Part shown: piece after piece, positions 7,873 to 13,471 of the stretch
Numbering within the stretch: position 1 is the first letter of the stretch
Layout: every line of letters begins with the position of its first letter
From: a virus
Virus record (IMG/VR): IMGVR_UViG_3300046755_000360
Coordinates: 1 to 41,923 of that record
DNA length: 41,923 nucleotides
Reading direction: 5' to 3' (one strand)
Translations under genes and position numbers: made by a program
Notes under the pieces: model-generated
What the model saw: only the letters and a program-made list of their open reading frames with translations
What the model was told of the DNA's origin: nothing
Databases searched by the model: none

Positions 7873-8252
7873 CACGATCCCCTCCGGCGCATCGCTTGAG
7901 CTTTCAAGTCGGCTATTTCCTCTGCGGAGCGCCCATGCTTTTCTCCAATCTGTTCATCAGAAAGAAATTCAGAATAACGGAGAACTTCAGATGCCTGACA
8001 TGCCAGAACATCTTCCTCGCAAAGTCCAAGCGAACTCGGATCAGATTGAGAGCCTGCGCCTTGCGCTTCGTGATTTCGCATACCTAATGATGACCGCCGC
8101 GGGACTCCCAGATGAGCGTCAATTGCAGGTTGCTGACATGCTGCGATATATGCCGCCATCCGACGCTCGAAGCGCCGCTCACTCGGAGATAGTTTTCGAA
8201 TTGCGAAACGAATGGGCCGACGCAATTGAGCGATTAATTCTGAAATAGCCAT
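7872..8252 (-). CDS. Hypothetical phage protein, possible HTH C-terminus
   Basis: 126-residue protein with one-base TGATG overlaps on both sides. The basic N-terminus (MAISELIAQLRRPIRFAIRKL) resembles the start of the 62-aa early-right protein at 10050. The C-terminal part (FLSDEQIGEKHGRSAEEIADLKAQAMRRR) looks like a helix-turn-helix. The middle, about residues 50-85, is low in structure and lies opposite a plausible plus-strand reading frame (see findings). Third-position GC is lower than in most neighbours. Confidence 0.6.
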   Translation of the reverse strand: MAISELIAQLRRPIRFAIRKLSPSERRFERRMAAYIAACQQPAIDAHLGVPRRSSLGMRNHEAQGAGSQSDPSSLGLCEEDVLACQASEVLRYSEFLSDEQIGEKHGRSAEEIADLKAQAMRRRGS

Positions 8253-8629
8253 CACGCGGCCTCTTGCATCTCAGCCAGAACGGCGGACGCGGCTACGCGT
8301 TCATCGACGTCGATCGAGTGACGCATCAGGGATTGGCAGGCGACACCCAAAGCGCCGGGATCAATCGCGCCTGTCGTGCTGACAACGCGGCGCGCATCGC
8401 TCAGGCGGCTCTCGATGGAATCTGACCGGAGCGCCATCGCTAGCGCGGCAGGTTTGCTGGCGGCCATCTGGCGCCACAGCAAAAGCTCGGTGCAAATTTC
8501 AGGCAGGGCGGCGGCAAGCAGTGCGCAGGTCTCTACGTCGAAATCGCCGCACTGCTGCCGATATGTCGGATTGGCCAATTCGGTCAGCAGTTCGTCGCTA
8601 ACCAGTGGCTGGTTTTCTGTCGCACGCAT
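8252..8629 (-). CDS. First gene of the leftward operon
   Basis: 125-residue, mostly helical acidic protein (ETCALLAAALPEICTELLLWRQMAA...). GGAGG five bases before ATG 8629 decides the start over ATG 8641, which has no ribosome site. It is the first gene after the putative leftward promoter at 8657-8685, so it should be the earliest product of the left operon. No homolog is recognised. Confidence 0.7.
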   Translation of the reverse strand: MRATENQPLVSDELLTELANPTYRQQCGDFDVETCALLAAALPEICTELLLWRQMAASKPAALAMALRSDSIESRLSDARRVVSTTGAIDPGALGVACQSLMRHSIDVDERVAASAVLAEMQEAA

Positions 8630-8656
8630 CGTTGCCTCCATCGGTTGATGGGGACA

Positions 8657-8685
8657 TCTCTAATAGGACAATTTACCTATGTCAA
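8657..8685 (-). promoter_or_regulatory. Putative early-left promoter (PL-like)
   Basis: On the minus strand a perfect -35 hexamer TTGACA (8685-8680) is followed after 17 bp by TAGAGA (8662-8657), a weak -10. The expected start site, near 8650, leaves a short leader with GGAGG before the gene at 8629. The spacer is filled exactly by operator 8663-8680, so repressor binding should shut it off. Confidence 0.6.
8663..8680. promoter_or_regulatory. Repressor operator, left site 1
   Basis: 18-bp interrupted palindrome ATAGG-N8-CCTAT with centre ACAATTTA. Same arms and same 8-bp spacing as two sites in the divergent repressor region 1.1 kb away. It occupies the spacer of the left promoter. Confidence 0.75.
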
Positions 8686-8690
8686 TAAAG

Positions 8691-8708
8691 TTAGTACAAA
8701 AACCCTAT
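8691..8708. promoter_or_regulatory. Repressor operator, degenerate left site 2
   Basis: TTAGT-ACAAAAAC-CCTAT: one intact arm and one degenerate arm with the same 8-bp centre length, 28 bp centre-to-centre from the first left site and just upstream of the -35. The centre resembles that of the site at 9811. Confidence 0.5.
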
Positions 8709-8724
8709 TGCGCGTTAACACAAA

Positions 8725-9225
8725 TCACCCCGCTGTCAGATCGCAAAGCTCTTTTAGCTTGCCAATGCTCGCAGTCGAACCGCGCACGTTAAATTTGGTT
8801 TCGTGATAGACGCTACCGAGCATTTTTGTAGCAACCGAAACGCCGGATCGCGCCGCCTCCAACTGCTGCGCAAGCGCCTTCGGCGCGGCAGCGTGGAAGG
8901 TTAGCTTTCCATCAGGGGTATCGCCTTCCGCCGCAAGAGAGAAAGCGTCATTCTGATCGACGCGCACCAGAATTTCCGGAGCAGCCATATTGATTGTACT
9001 CGTGACGTCGCGATCCACCACTTCGGGCGTGATAAAAATCAGCGTAAGATCACTCGCCTCGGTGCAGCGAAGCCCGACCGCATATCTACCGTGCGATGTC
9101 AGCGCGATCTGCGTCTTCTCATCCTCAAACGCACTTCCATGCTCTTGGTGCGCCCACTGAGCTGCGCCTGGCCCAGCCGTCACGGCAAACATGAATATAC
9201 CTGTGCACAAATGGCTTATTTTCAT
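8725..9225 (-). CDS. Secreted protein behind the repressor (putative lysogenic conversion gene)
   Basis: 166-residue protein with a clear Sec signal peptide (MKISHLCTGIFMFAVTAGPGAA, cleavage probably after GAA) and a mature beta-rich domain with two cysteines (LRCTEAS and the C-terminal ELCDLTAG) that could form a disulphide. AGGAG lies eight bases before the start. It lies in the same orientation behind the repressor, so it could be expressed in the lysogen either by read-through or from its own AT-rich upstream stretch (TATATA near 9250). No known toxin or exclusion family is recognised; a periplasmic location is well supported, the role is not. Confidence 0.75.
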   Translation of the reverse strand: MKISHLCTGIFMFAVTAGPGAAQWAHQEHGSAFEDEKTQIALTSHGRYAVGLRCTEASDLTLIFITPEVVDRDVTSTINMAAPEILVRVDQNDAFSLAAEGDTPDGKLTFHAAAPKALAQQLEAARSGVSVATKMLGSVYHETKFNVRGSTASIGKLKELCDLTAG

Positions 9226-9380
9226 CGGTGATTCTCCTACAAGGTAAAAATATATAGACTATGCACCCAACATCGTGGGCGTTTCTAATGCTAAAGTACG
9301 GCATGTAGAGGTTGCAACTGCAACGCTTCGTTCCCTTAATGTTCCCATTTTGTGGGAGGGTGCTTTGGAAGAAGCAGAAT

Positions 9381-9752
9381 TCATTTATCGCCTTCAGGAG
9401 GTTCTTCGTTGTCGATGCGGTGCGCATCGCGAAGCCCTTCTCCGTAAGTTATCAGCAGACGGCGCTCGCTCGGTGATAGTTGAGATAATAGGGAGCGAAT
9501 ATGCTGAGCTTCTGTGTCAGCCGGAACCCGACCCGATTCATAAGCGCCAGACATAAAATCCTCTAGGGTCGTGCCGAGCGCGGAGCAAACCTTCACAGCA
9601 GTATCCAGGCGGGGATTTTTTACCCTACCGGACAACAGCGATCTTAAGGCGCTGTTGTCCAGCCCTGCACGCACGGCGAGGCCAGCCACGGTTAGGTTTG
9701 GGTCGTTCTCGATGACGCGCCGAAGGCGCTCTGCAAATGTAGGTTCGGACAT
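9381..9752 (-). CDS. Phage repressor (XRE-family HTH, short form)
   Basis: 123-residue protein with an N-terminal XRE/Cro-C1 helix-turn-helix (LTVAGLAVRAGLDNSALRSL, recognition helix near residues 30-40; then LDTAVKVCSALGTTLEDF). The tail is a short helical region (SPSERRLLITYGEGLRDA) instead of a LexA/S24 peptidase domain, so induction is not by RecA-mediated self-cleavage of this protein as in lambda CI. It is divergent from the 70-aa gene at 9838 and surrounded by ATAGG-N8-CCTAT operators. No Shine-Dalgarno precedes the ATG, and the -10 TATAAT sits eight bases before it, so the transcript looks leaderless. Confidence 0.85.
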   Translation of the reverse strand: MSEPTFAERLRRVIENDPNLTVAGLAVRAGLDNSALRSLLSGRVKNPRLDTAVKVCSALGTTLEDFMSGAYESGRVPADTEAQHIRSLLSQLSPSERRLLITYGEGLRDAHRIDNEEPPEGDK

Positions 9753-9759
9753 GAATCTA

Positions 9760-9765
9760 ATTATA
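9760..9765 (-). promoter_or_regulatory. Repressor-maintenance promoter -10 (PRM-like)
   Basis: On the minus strand, a perfect TATAAT (9765-9760) lies seven bases before the repressor ATG at 9752, placing the start site at or next to the initiator A. At the proper 17-bp distance the -35 position reads ATAGGC, a poor match lying in operator 9771-9788, the layout of an activator-dependent PRM promoter. Confidence 0.6.
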
Positions 9766-9770
9766 TCGAA

Positions 9771-9788
9771 ATAGGCTTTTTCGCCTAT
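9771..9788. promoter_or_regulatory. Repressor operator, right site 1
   Basis: ATAGG-CTTTTTCG-CCTAT, an 18-bp interrupted palindrome next to the repressor's -10. A degenerate copy (ATCGT-TCAAAAAC-CCTTT, 9787-9804) directly abuts it and may be a weaker middle site. Confidence 0.75.
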
Positions 9789-9802
9789 CGTTCAAAAACC
9801 CT

Positions 9803-9831
9803 TTGACCGCATAGGACAAAATCCCTATCAA
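9803..9831 (+). promoter_or_regulatory. Putative early-right promoter (PR-like)
   Basis: TTGACC (9803-9808), 17 bp spacer, TATCAA (9826-9831). The start site is expected about seven bases on, at the A of ATG 9838, giving a leaderless mRNA. Operator 9811-9828 fills the spacer and enters the -10, so the bound repressor would block it. Confidence 0.6.
9811..9828. promoter_or_regulatory. Repressor operator, right site 2
   Basis: ATAGG-ACAAAATC-CCTAT, the best-formed copy of the 18-bp operator, inside the rightward promoter and 40 bp centre-to-centre from the other intact right site. Confidence 0.75.
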
Positions 9832-9837
9832 CGAATT

Positions 9838-10050
9838 ATGGAACAGTTCATGGAAGAAGTGCGCGCCTACGCGGACGCGCTTGGGGTTCAGCCTTCGACA
9901 GTTGTGCAACGCGCGGCGAAGCTCGGCGGGGCGGCGTGGGCAAAATGGGAAGCGGGTGACGGATCGCCCACCCTGCGCACGGCGGATAAGATTTTGAAGT
10001 ACATCCGGGAGAACCCCGCTCCGACAGAGCCCCTTAAGGAGGCCAGCTGA
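9838..10050 (+). CDS. Small Cro-like early protein
   Basis: 70-residue protein, first gene of the rightward operon and divergent from the repressor. The helix-turn-helix-like arrangement EVRAYADALGVQPSTVVQRAAKLGGAAWAKWE suggests a small DNA-binding protein, consistent with a Cro role, though the HTH match is only by eye. No Shine-Dalgarno is visible before ATG 9838, in agreement with a leaderless transcript; a second ATG at 9850 with a weak GGAA is the alternative. The stop overlaps the next start (TGATG). Confidence 0.7.
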   Translation: MEQFMEEVRAYADALGVQPSTVVQRAAKLGGAAWAKWEAGDGSPTLRTADKILKYIRENPAPTEPLKEAS

Positions 10051-10238
10051 TGCGCGCGTTGATAAAATCACTTCGCCACCACATTCGCTATGCGTTCGAC
10101 GCGGATTACCGGATCGAGTGTATCGCGGACGCGGTAGAGCGACGGCTTCAGCCCCAGATTGGAGCTGAAGTTCGTGGTGAACTCGATCGCGTCGCTGATC
10201 GGGTCTCGGCCACCATGTCGGCAAGCTTTGCGGATTGA
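10050..10238 (+). CDS. Small hypothetical early protein (62 aa)
   Basis: Starts MRALIKSLRHHIRYAFDADYRIE, a basic amphipathic helix, followed by an acidic helical part. AAGGAGG lies seven to eight bases before the ATG, which overlaps the upstream stop by one base. The N-terminus is similar in character to the 126-aa left-operon protein at 7872. The function is unknown. Confidence 0.6.
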   Translation: MRALIKSLRHHIRYAFDADYRIECIADAVERRLQPQIGAEVRGELDRVADRVSATMSASFAD

Positions 10239-10254
10239 CCGTCAGGGGGATGTT

Positions 10255-10365
10255 ATGATCCGAACCAACCGTGCAAATTCCTCGGCCCGGACCGGTGTCG
10301 ACGTGTCGGCACTGCCGATTGCGTCTAGCCGCACCGGAATGTCCGGTCGGCGGAGGATTACCTGA
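10255..10365 (+). CDS. Possible small early protein (36 aa)
   Basis: A 36-residue frame (MIRTNRANSSARTGVDVSAL...) with AGGGGGA just upstream. It is arginine/serine-rich and low complexity; it ends fifteen bases before the end of a convergent minus-strand gene. It may be a real micro-gene or the remnant of a gene cut by insertion of that neighbour. Confidence 0.35.
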   Translation: MIRTNRANSSARTGVDVSALPIASSRTGMSGRRRIT

Positions 10366-10379
10366 TGCTTGGAAGCGCC

Positions 10380-10874
10380 TCACCGATTCATCCACTTGTT
10401 CGACGTCTTGAGCGGCGGGTTGGGCTTAAGCTGAAACGACGCGCCGCATTTGGGGCATTTCGCGATCCGGCTACCTTGCAGGATCGACTTGCGATTTTCC
10501 TCAATGCAGTTTGGGCAAAGGAAATGGTCTGGCTCCCCCAGGCTGTCGCCTTCTTTGAGGCGATAAACCACCGCACTGGCTGGGGATTTCCAAAGTTCAT
10601 AGCGGTCAAAATCAGCTTGCGCTGCCTGGACCGCCTTAAGGGTGGCCTCCAGCGCAGTCAGCTGGTGAATCAGCTGAGCATTCGCCGCCTGCGTGTTTGC
10701 TACCTGAAGCATCATTTCACTCATGGCCACTTTGACATCCGGGTCAGCACTAACCTTCGCGCTGCCGAAAAGGCCTCTGATCGTTTCAAGCGCACCGGCG
10801 ACCTTTTGTGCGGCGCTGCCGGTATCGCCGGCAAGGGAAAGAGCTTCTCGGATAGGCTGAAAGTCGATCTCCAC
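10380..10874 (-). CDS. Reverse-strand cargo gene 1: coiled-coil zinc-ribbon protein
   Basis: 164-residue protein read against the surrounding operon. Residues about 60-100 form a long helix (VAMSEMMLQVANTQAANAQLIHQLTALEATLKAVQAAQADF), likely a coiled coil; the C-terminus carries a zinc ribbon with CPNC and CPKCG about 20 residues apart. The GTG at 10874 is chosen because GGAGG lies five bases upstream; a GTG at 10886 lacks a ribosome site. The zinc ribbon suggests binding to nucleic acid or protein, but no function is known. Its opposite orientation suggests independent expression, possibly in the lysogen. Confidence 0.75.
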   Translation of the reverse strand: MEIDFQPIREALSLAGDTGSAAQKVAGALETIRGLFGSAKVSADPDVKVAMSEMMLQVANTQAANAQLIHQLTALEATLKAVQAAQADFDRYELWKSPASAVVYRLKEGDSLGEPDHFLCPNCIEENRKSILQGSRIAKCPKCGASFQLKPNPPLKTSNKWMNR

Positions 10875-10965
10875 GGAAACCTCCACGTTGCTGCAAATGA
10901 ATGCAGCCTAGCGAAAGCCGGGGGAAAGTCATGAGCAACCGTCTGATTAAGAAGGAGGCCAACTG

Positions 10966-11061
10966 ATGCAGGGATATGTGCTTTGCGTTTCATGCGGTCA
11001 TGATTGCCTGACCGGCTTGTCCCGTCCTGCGAAATCTCAGGGAGGTTTTTCTCGTGGCTAG
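10966..11061 (+). CDS. Micro-protein with Cys-rich motif (31 aa)
   Basis: 31-residue frame beginning MQGYVLCVSCGHDCLTGL, with a CxxCxxxC cluster that could bind zinc. GGAGG seven bases upstream is a strong ribosome site, and its ATG overlaps the stop of an 11-codon frame starting at 10931 (TGATG). The downstream gene's GTG lies inside its last codons. Short, but start and stop are both built into the operon. Confidence 0.5.
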   Translation: MQGYVLCVSCGHDCLTGLSRPAKSQGGFSRG

Positions 11062-11527
11062 AGCAACACGACCAGGCTCAATTCAGGCAGCTGTACGGCA
11101 GTCTATCCGCGCTTTGGGCGGATTGGAATGCGCCTCTGATGATTTGGGGGTTTCGGTTTCCGTGCTGTCTTACGGAACTGAAGTATCCGACACGCGCCCC
11201 GGTGGTTTAGGTGTGAACTACCTCGATCGGCTCGGCCGGATTGATGGCCTAGCGGCGGTTCCGATCGCGCAGCACTTCGCGCATCTGGCGGGTGGTGTTT
11301 TCCAGCCGATTTGCCCGGAGGGCGCGACCGCCACCAACATCAACCACATCACGCAAGAGTTCTCGGACGTGCTGGCAAAACACGCTGAGGCGCACTCGAA
11401 CGCTTCGGAGAACCCAAACGACTACACCCCGCATGAGGCGGCAGCGCAGATCAAAGAATTGGACGAACTGATCGCGACATCGGCCAACCTTCGAGCGGCA
11501 CTGACGCGCAAAGCGGGCCTGTCATGA
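11054..11527 (+). CDS. Putative early regulatory protein
   Basis: 157 residues, GTG start with GGGAGG eight bases upstream. Residues 8-75 (PGSIQAAVRQSIRALGGLECASDDLGVSVSVL...YLDRLGRIDGLAAVPIAQHFAHLAGG) have the layout of phage CII-like DNA-binding proteins that pair an early HTH with a 'sequential operator choice' region; the C-terminal third is acidic and helical. A transcription-activator or replication-control role is likely from context and architecture only. The stop overlaps the next start (ATGA). Confidence 0.6.
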   Translation: MARATRPGSIQAAVRQSIRALGGLECASDDLGVSVSVLSYGTEVSDTRPGGLGVNYLDRLGRIDGLAAVPIAQHFAHLAGGVFQPICPEGATATNINHITQEFSDVLAKHAEAHSNASENPNDYTPHEAAAQIKELDELIATSANLRAALTRKAGLS

Positions 11528-11895
11528 AGGAACTGGACACATCCAAAGCAGCAGTGAGGCAAGCTGAAATGACCAAGCCGCTACCGCATACCTCGCTTCC
11601 CCAGTGGAAGGTCGGCACCTGTTTGGGTGCTGGATATTTCTGCCAGATAACTGGGCTGTCGAACGTCATGTTCGATCTGCACGACGGCACGCGGCTCCGC
11701 TTGCTGCTCGACCGCGCCGAAGCGACCGAGCTCATCAAGGCGCTCCAAGCCACGCTGGCCGCACCTCAGGCTAAGGTAAATTTGCCCCATTGGGTGATAT
11801 CATCGCTAATTCCAAGATCGCCGGGGTTCAGCACGCCTGGCCATTCACATCCGCCGCTCGAAATTTCCTCAACCGCTACTTCTGGTGAGGGGTAA
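11524..11895 (+). CDS. Hypothetical early protein with run-on C-terminus
   Basis: 123-residue frame. Residues 1-80 look genuine (PQWKVGTCLGAGYFCQITGLSNVMFDLHDGTRLRLLLDRAEATELIKAL, a beta-alpha fold), while the last 43 (PRSPGFSTPGHSHPPLEISS...) are low complexity and lie opposite the C-terminus of the minus-strand gene at 11766. This suggests that the original 3' end was lost when the cargo gene arrived and the frame now runs on for 130 bp to the next stop. Confidence 0.6.
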   Translation: MKELDTSKAAVRQAEMTKPLPHTSLPQWKVGTCLGAGYFCQITGLSNVMFDLHDGTRLRLLLDRAEATELIKALQATLAAPQAKVNLPHWVISSLIPRSPGFSTPGHSHPPLEISSTATSGEG

Positions 11896-12011
11896 CCCAA
11901 CGGATGGAGCCGCTGATTATTGAAATACGGGACGTACTTTCCGGCATGATAGCGCACGTTCCAAAGGCCGTGCGGGGTTCGGTAAGCCAAGCCGAATTTA
12001 GTCCAATCCAT
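11766..12011 (-). CDS. Reverse-strand cargo gene 2 (81 aa)
   Basis: 81-residue protein starting MDWTKFGLAYRTPHGLWNVRYH; W/Y/G-rich and apparently compact and beta-rich. ATG 12011 has AGGAG ten bases upstream; a longer in-frame start at 12101 lies on low-complexity sequence. Convergent with and overlapping the preceding plus-strand gene by 130 bp. No family recognised. Like the two other reverse-strand genes in this operon it looks like cargo (a 'moron'). Confidence 0.65.
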   Translation of the reverse strand: MDWTKFGLAYRTPHGLWNVRYHAGKYVPYFNNQRLHPLGYPSPEVAVEEISSGGCEWPGVLNPGDLGISDDITQWGKFTLA

Positions 12012-12042
12012 TTTCCAACATCTCCTCATGCGTGGACGAAAA

Positions 12043-12225
12043 ATGCTCAACACTGAAAACAAAGAAAATTCAGCGAAACTGTTTGCTGTCGATTCTGACA
12101 TCTTAGACCGGTTTCAGGATCGTGTCGTGCGCATCGAATTTGTGCGATCAGTCAATCCTACGCGGATGTGCACCATCCTCCATCTCCGCCAAGCTCAAGC
12201 GGCGAGTGAGGGTTCCGATGGTTGA
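12043..12225 (+). CDS. Small hypothetical early protein (60 aa)
   Basis: 60-residue frame (MLNTENKENSAKLFAVDSDILDRFQDRVVRIEF...) whose end overlaps the DUF1937 start by 8 bp, as in a coupled operon. The ribosome site is weak (GGACGA), and the start lies 31 bp from the divergent cargo gene. Probably real, but the start is uncertain; 12028 is an alternative. Confidence 0.45.
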   Translation: MLNTENKENSAKLFAVDSDILDRFQDRVVRIEFVRSVNPTRMCTILHLRQAQAASEGSDG

Positions 12226-12817
12226 AACGGTCGAGGGTAAATTGGCCCGCGCGAAAGCTGAAAATCGCGCCCGAAGTAAGCGAAATGAAGCGGCCGGCAG
12301 GCGCACTATGGGGCATGACTTCCAGTTCCCACGCGATCCTGATTGGGATTGGCTGAAGGCCAGCTATCCGGGCAACGTTCTGCTGCGCGCAGACTGTCAA
12401 TTCGTCGAGGCCGTAAGTCACCTGATCGGACGAATGGCCTACCTCTCAACCCCCTACACCAAAGCTGTGGTGAACGATCAAATGGAATGGGATCGCGGCT
12501 TGTCGTGCGACATCGAAGTGCGCACCGCCCGCTGGGTGCGCGCCTTTGCGATCGAGGGCATCACGGGCGCCTCGCCGATCCTACTTTCCTGCGCGGCCTG
12601 TCACGCGGACATCGAAGACCGGCTGGACCCTCTGGATGACGTGTTCTGGGCGCGATGGCGCCGCCCGCTTCTTTCAGCCTCTGGTGCCGTGGTCATCCCG
12701 GCAATGGACGGCTGGGATGTATCCCAGGGCGTCTGGCGAGACGCCTGTTGGGCATTGCTGCACAACGTTCCCGTGTACCTCATTGCCAAGGGTTCCGAGT
12801 TTGGAGCTGACCTATGA
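12218..12817 (+). CDS. DUF1937 family protein
   Basis: 199 residues. GAGGG five bases before ATG 12218 sets the start; an upstream ATG at 12122 is inside the previous gene. After a basic N-terminal helix, the protein carries the DUF1937 pattern: MAYLSTPYTK, a helical middle, WRRPLLSASGAVVIPAMDGWDVSQGVWRDACWALLHNVPVYLI. DUF1937 resembles nucleoside 2-deoxyribosyltransferase-like/TIR-related folds; enzymatic activity is not established. Frequently found among phage early genes. The stop overlaps the next start (ATGA). Confidence 0.8.
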   Translation: MVETVEGKLARAKAENRARSKRNEAAGRRTMGHDFQFPRDPDWDWLKASYPGNVLLRADCQFVEAVSHLIGRMAYLSTPYTKAVVNDQMEWDRGLSCDIEVRTARWVRAFAIEGITGASPILLSCAACHADIEDRLDPLDDVFWARWRRPLLSASGAVVIPAMDGWDVSQGVWRDACWALLHNVPVYLIAKGSEFGADL

Positions 12818-12981
12818 GTTTTTGGGAATGGGTAGCGGTGGTCGATTTGGCCTGTCAGCTCGTAATACTGGGCGTGCTGGTCAGTCTTTTCTTTGTTCGA
12901 CGTAGCTTGGCTTCGTCGTTCCAGCGCCAAATCAACGAAATCTTTGAGCGGTTAGAAGAAATCGAAAGAGGTATGCGGTAA
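12814..12981 (+). CDS. Small single-TM membrane protein (55 aa)
   Basis: 55-residue protein: a transmembrane helix at residues 6-27 (WVAVVDLACQLVILGVLVSLFF), positively charged RRS after it, then an acidic amphipathic helix (QRQINEIFERLEEIERGMR) likely to form a coiled coil in the cytoplasm. ATGA overlap with DUF1937. It overlaps the end of the convergent cargo gene at 12855 by 127 bp. Possible superinfection-exclusion or membrane-signalling role; not established. Confidence 0.7.
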   Translation: MSFWEWVAVVDLACQLVILGVLVSLFFVRRSLASSFQRQINEIFERLEEIERGMR

Positions 12982-13367
12982 TGTTGTGCGTTCGGATACC
13001 TTTTGACCTCAATAGCCAGGTAGCCACGCGCCTTGCTTGCATCCTTTTTGAATGGACTGCGGCGGCCACTCAAAATTGGCTCATTCTGCTCCGCTTCCGT
13101 AGCCCAGATGTCCTCGGCACGAAACAGAATTGGCTTTCGGGCCTTCACCCCCAAGAAGGTGTAGCCGACGGGCTCAAGGCTGGTGACGTGGATCTCCCAA
13201 AATTCAATTTCGGGAAGTTCTTCAGATACGAATGGTCCGAAAAACTGGAAAATCGGGCTTTTGCGCATTTCACTTTTCCTCTGTCTAAGGAAGACCAGAA
13301 AGCTAAGCGCGGTCGCGGATACGCCCCCGACGGCACCTATCAAGCTGGTCACTTCAACGAGGTTCAT
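12855..13367 (-). CDS. Reverse-strand cargo gene 3: membrane-anchored protein
   Basis: 170 residues. An N-terminal transmembrane helix (VTSLIGAVGGVSATALSFLVFL) is followed by RQRKSEMRK and a soluble beta-rich domain (IEFWEIHVTSLEPVGYTFLGVKARKP...). The lysine/arginine stop-transfer suggests that the domain is cytoplasmic. No strong ribosome site precedes ATG 13367; GTG 13421 is an alternative start. The C-terminal 42 residues lie opposite the plus-strand TM gene. No family is recognised. A membrane exclusion or defence effector is possible but only inferred from location. Confidence 0.65.
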   Translation of the reverse strand: MNLVEVTSLIGAVGGVSATALSFLVFLRQRKSEMRKSPIFQFFGPFVSEELPEIEFWEIHVTSLEPVGYTFLGVKARKPILFRAEDIWATEAEQNEPILSGRRSPFKKDASKARGYLAIEVKRYPNAQHYRIPLSISSNRSKISLIWRWNDEAKLRRTKKRLTSTPSITS

Positions 13368-13396
13368 GCGGCGGTACCGATTGCTAGCGTGAGCGC

Positions 13397-13426
13397 GTGG
13401 GGTGAGTGTTGGCGCACTCACCCCGC
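13397..13426. repeat. Near-perfect inverted repeat upstream of methyltransferase
   Basis: Arms GGGGTGAGTG (13399-13408) and CACTCACCCC (13415-13424) are exactly complementary with a 6-base loop; one wobble and one further G-C pair extend the stem. No T-run follows on either strand, so it is not a standard terminator. It lies between cargo gene 3 and the methyltransferase. Confidence 0.75.
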
Positions 13427-13471
13427 ATCAGGAATAGGTTTGTTTGCCTTTCCGGTCAAATGGAGCCTGAC

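Noticed and set aside
9275-9556. 93-aa plus-strand frame opposite the repressor end
   Set aside because: Reads fairly well but lies over the repressor C-terminus, has no ribosome site and no operon partner.
10365-10934. 189-aa plus-strand frame
   Set aside because: Antisense to the coiled-coil zinc-ribbon gene, whose CxxC pairs and heptads show the real strand.
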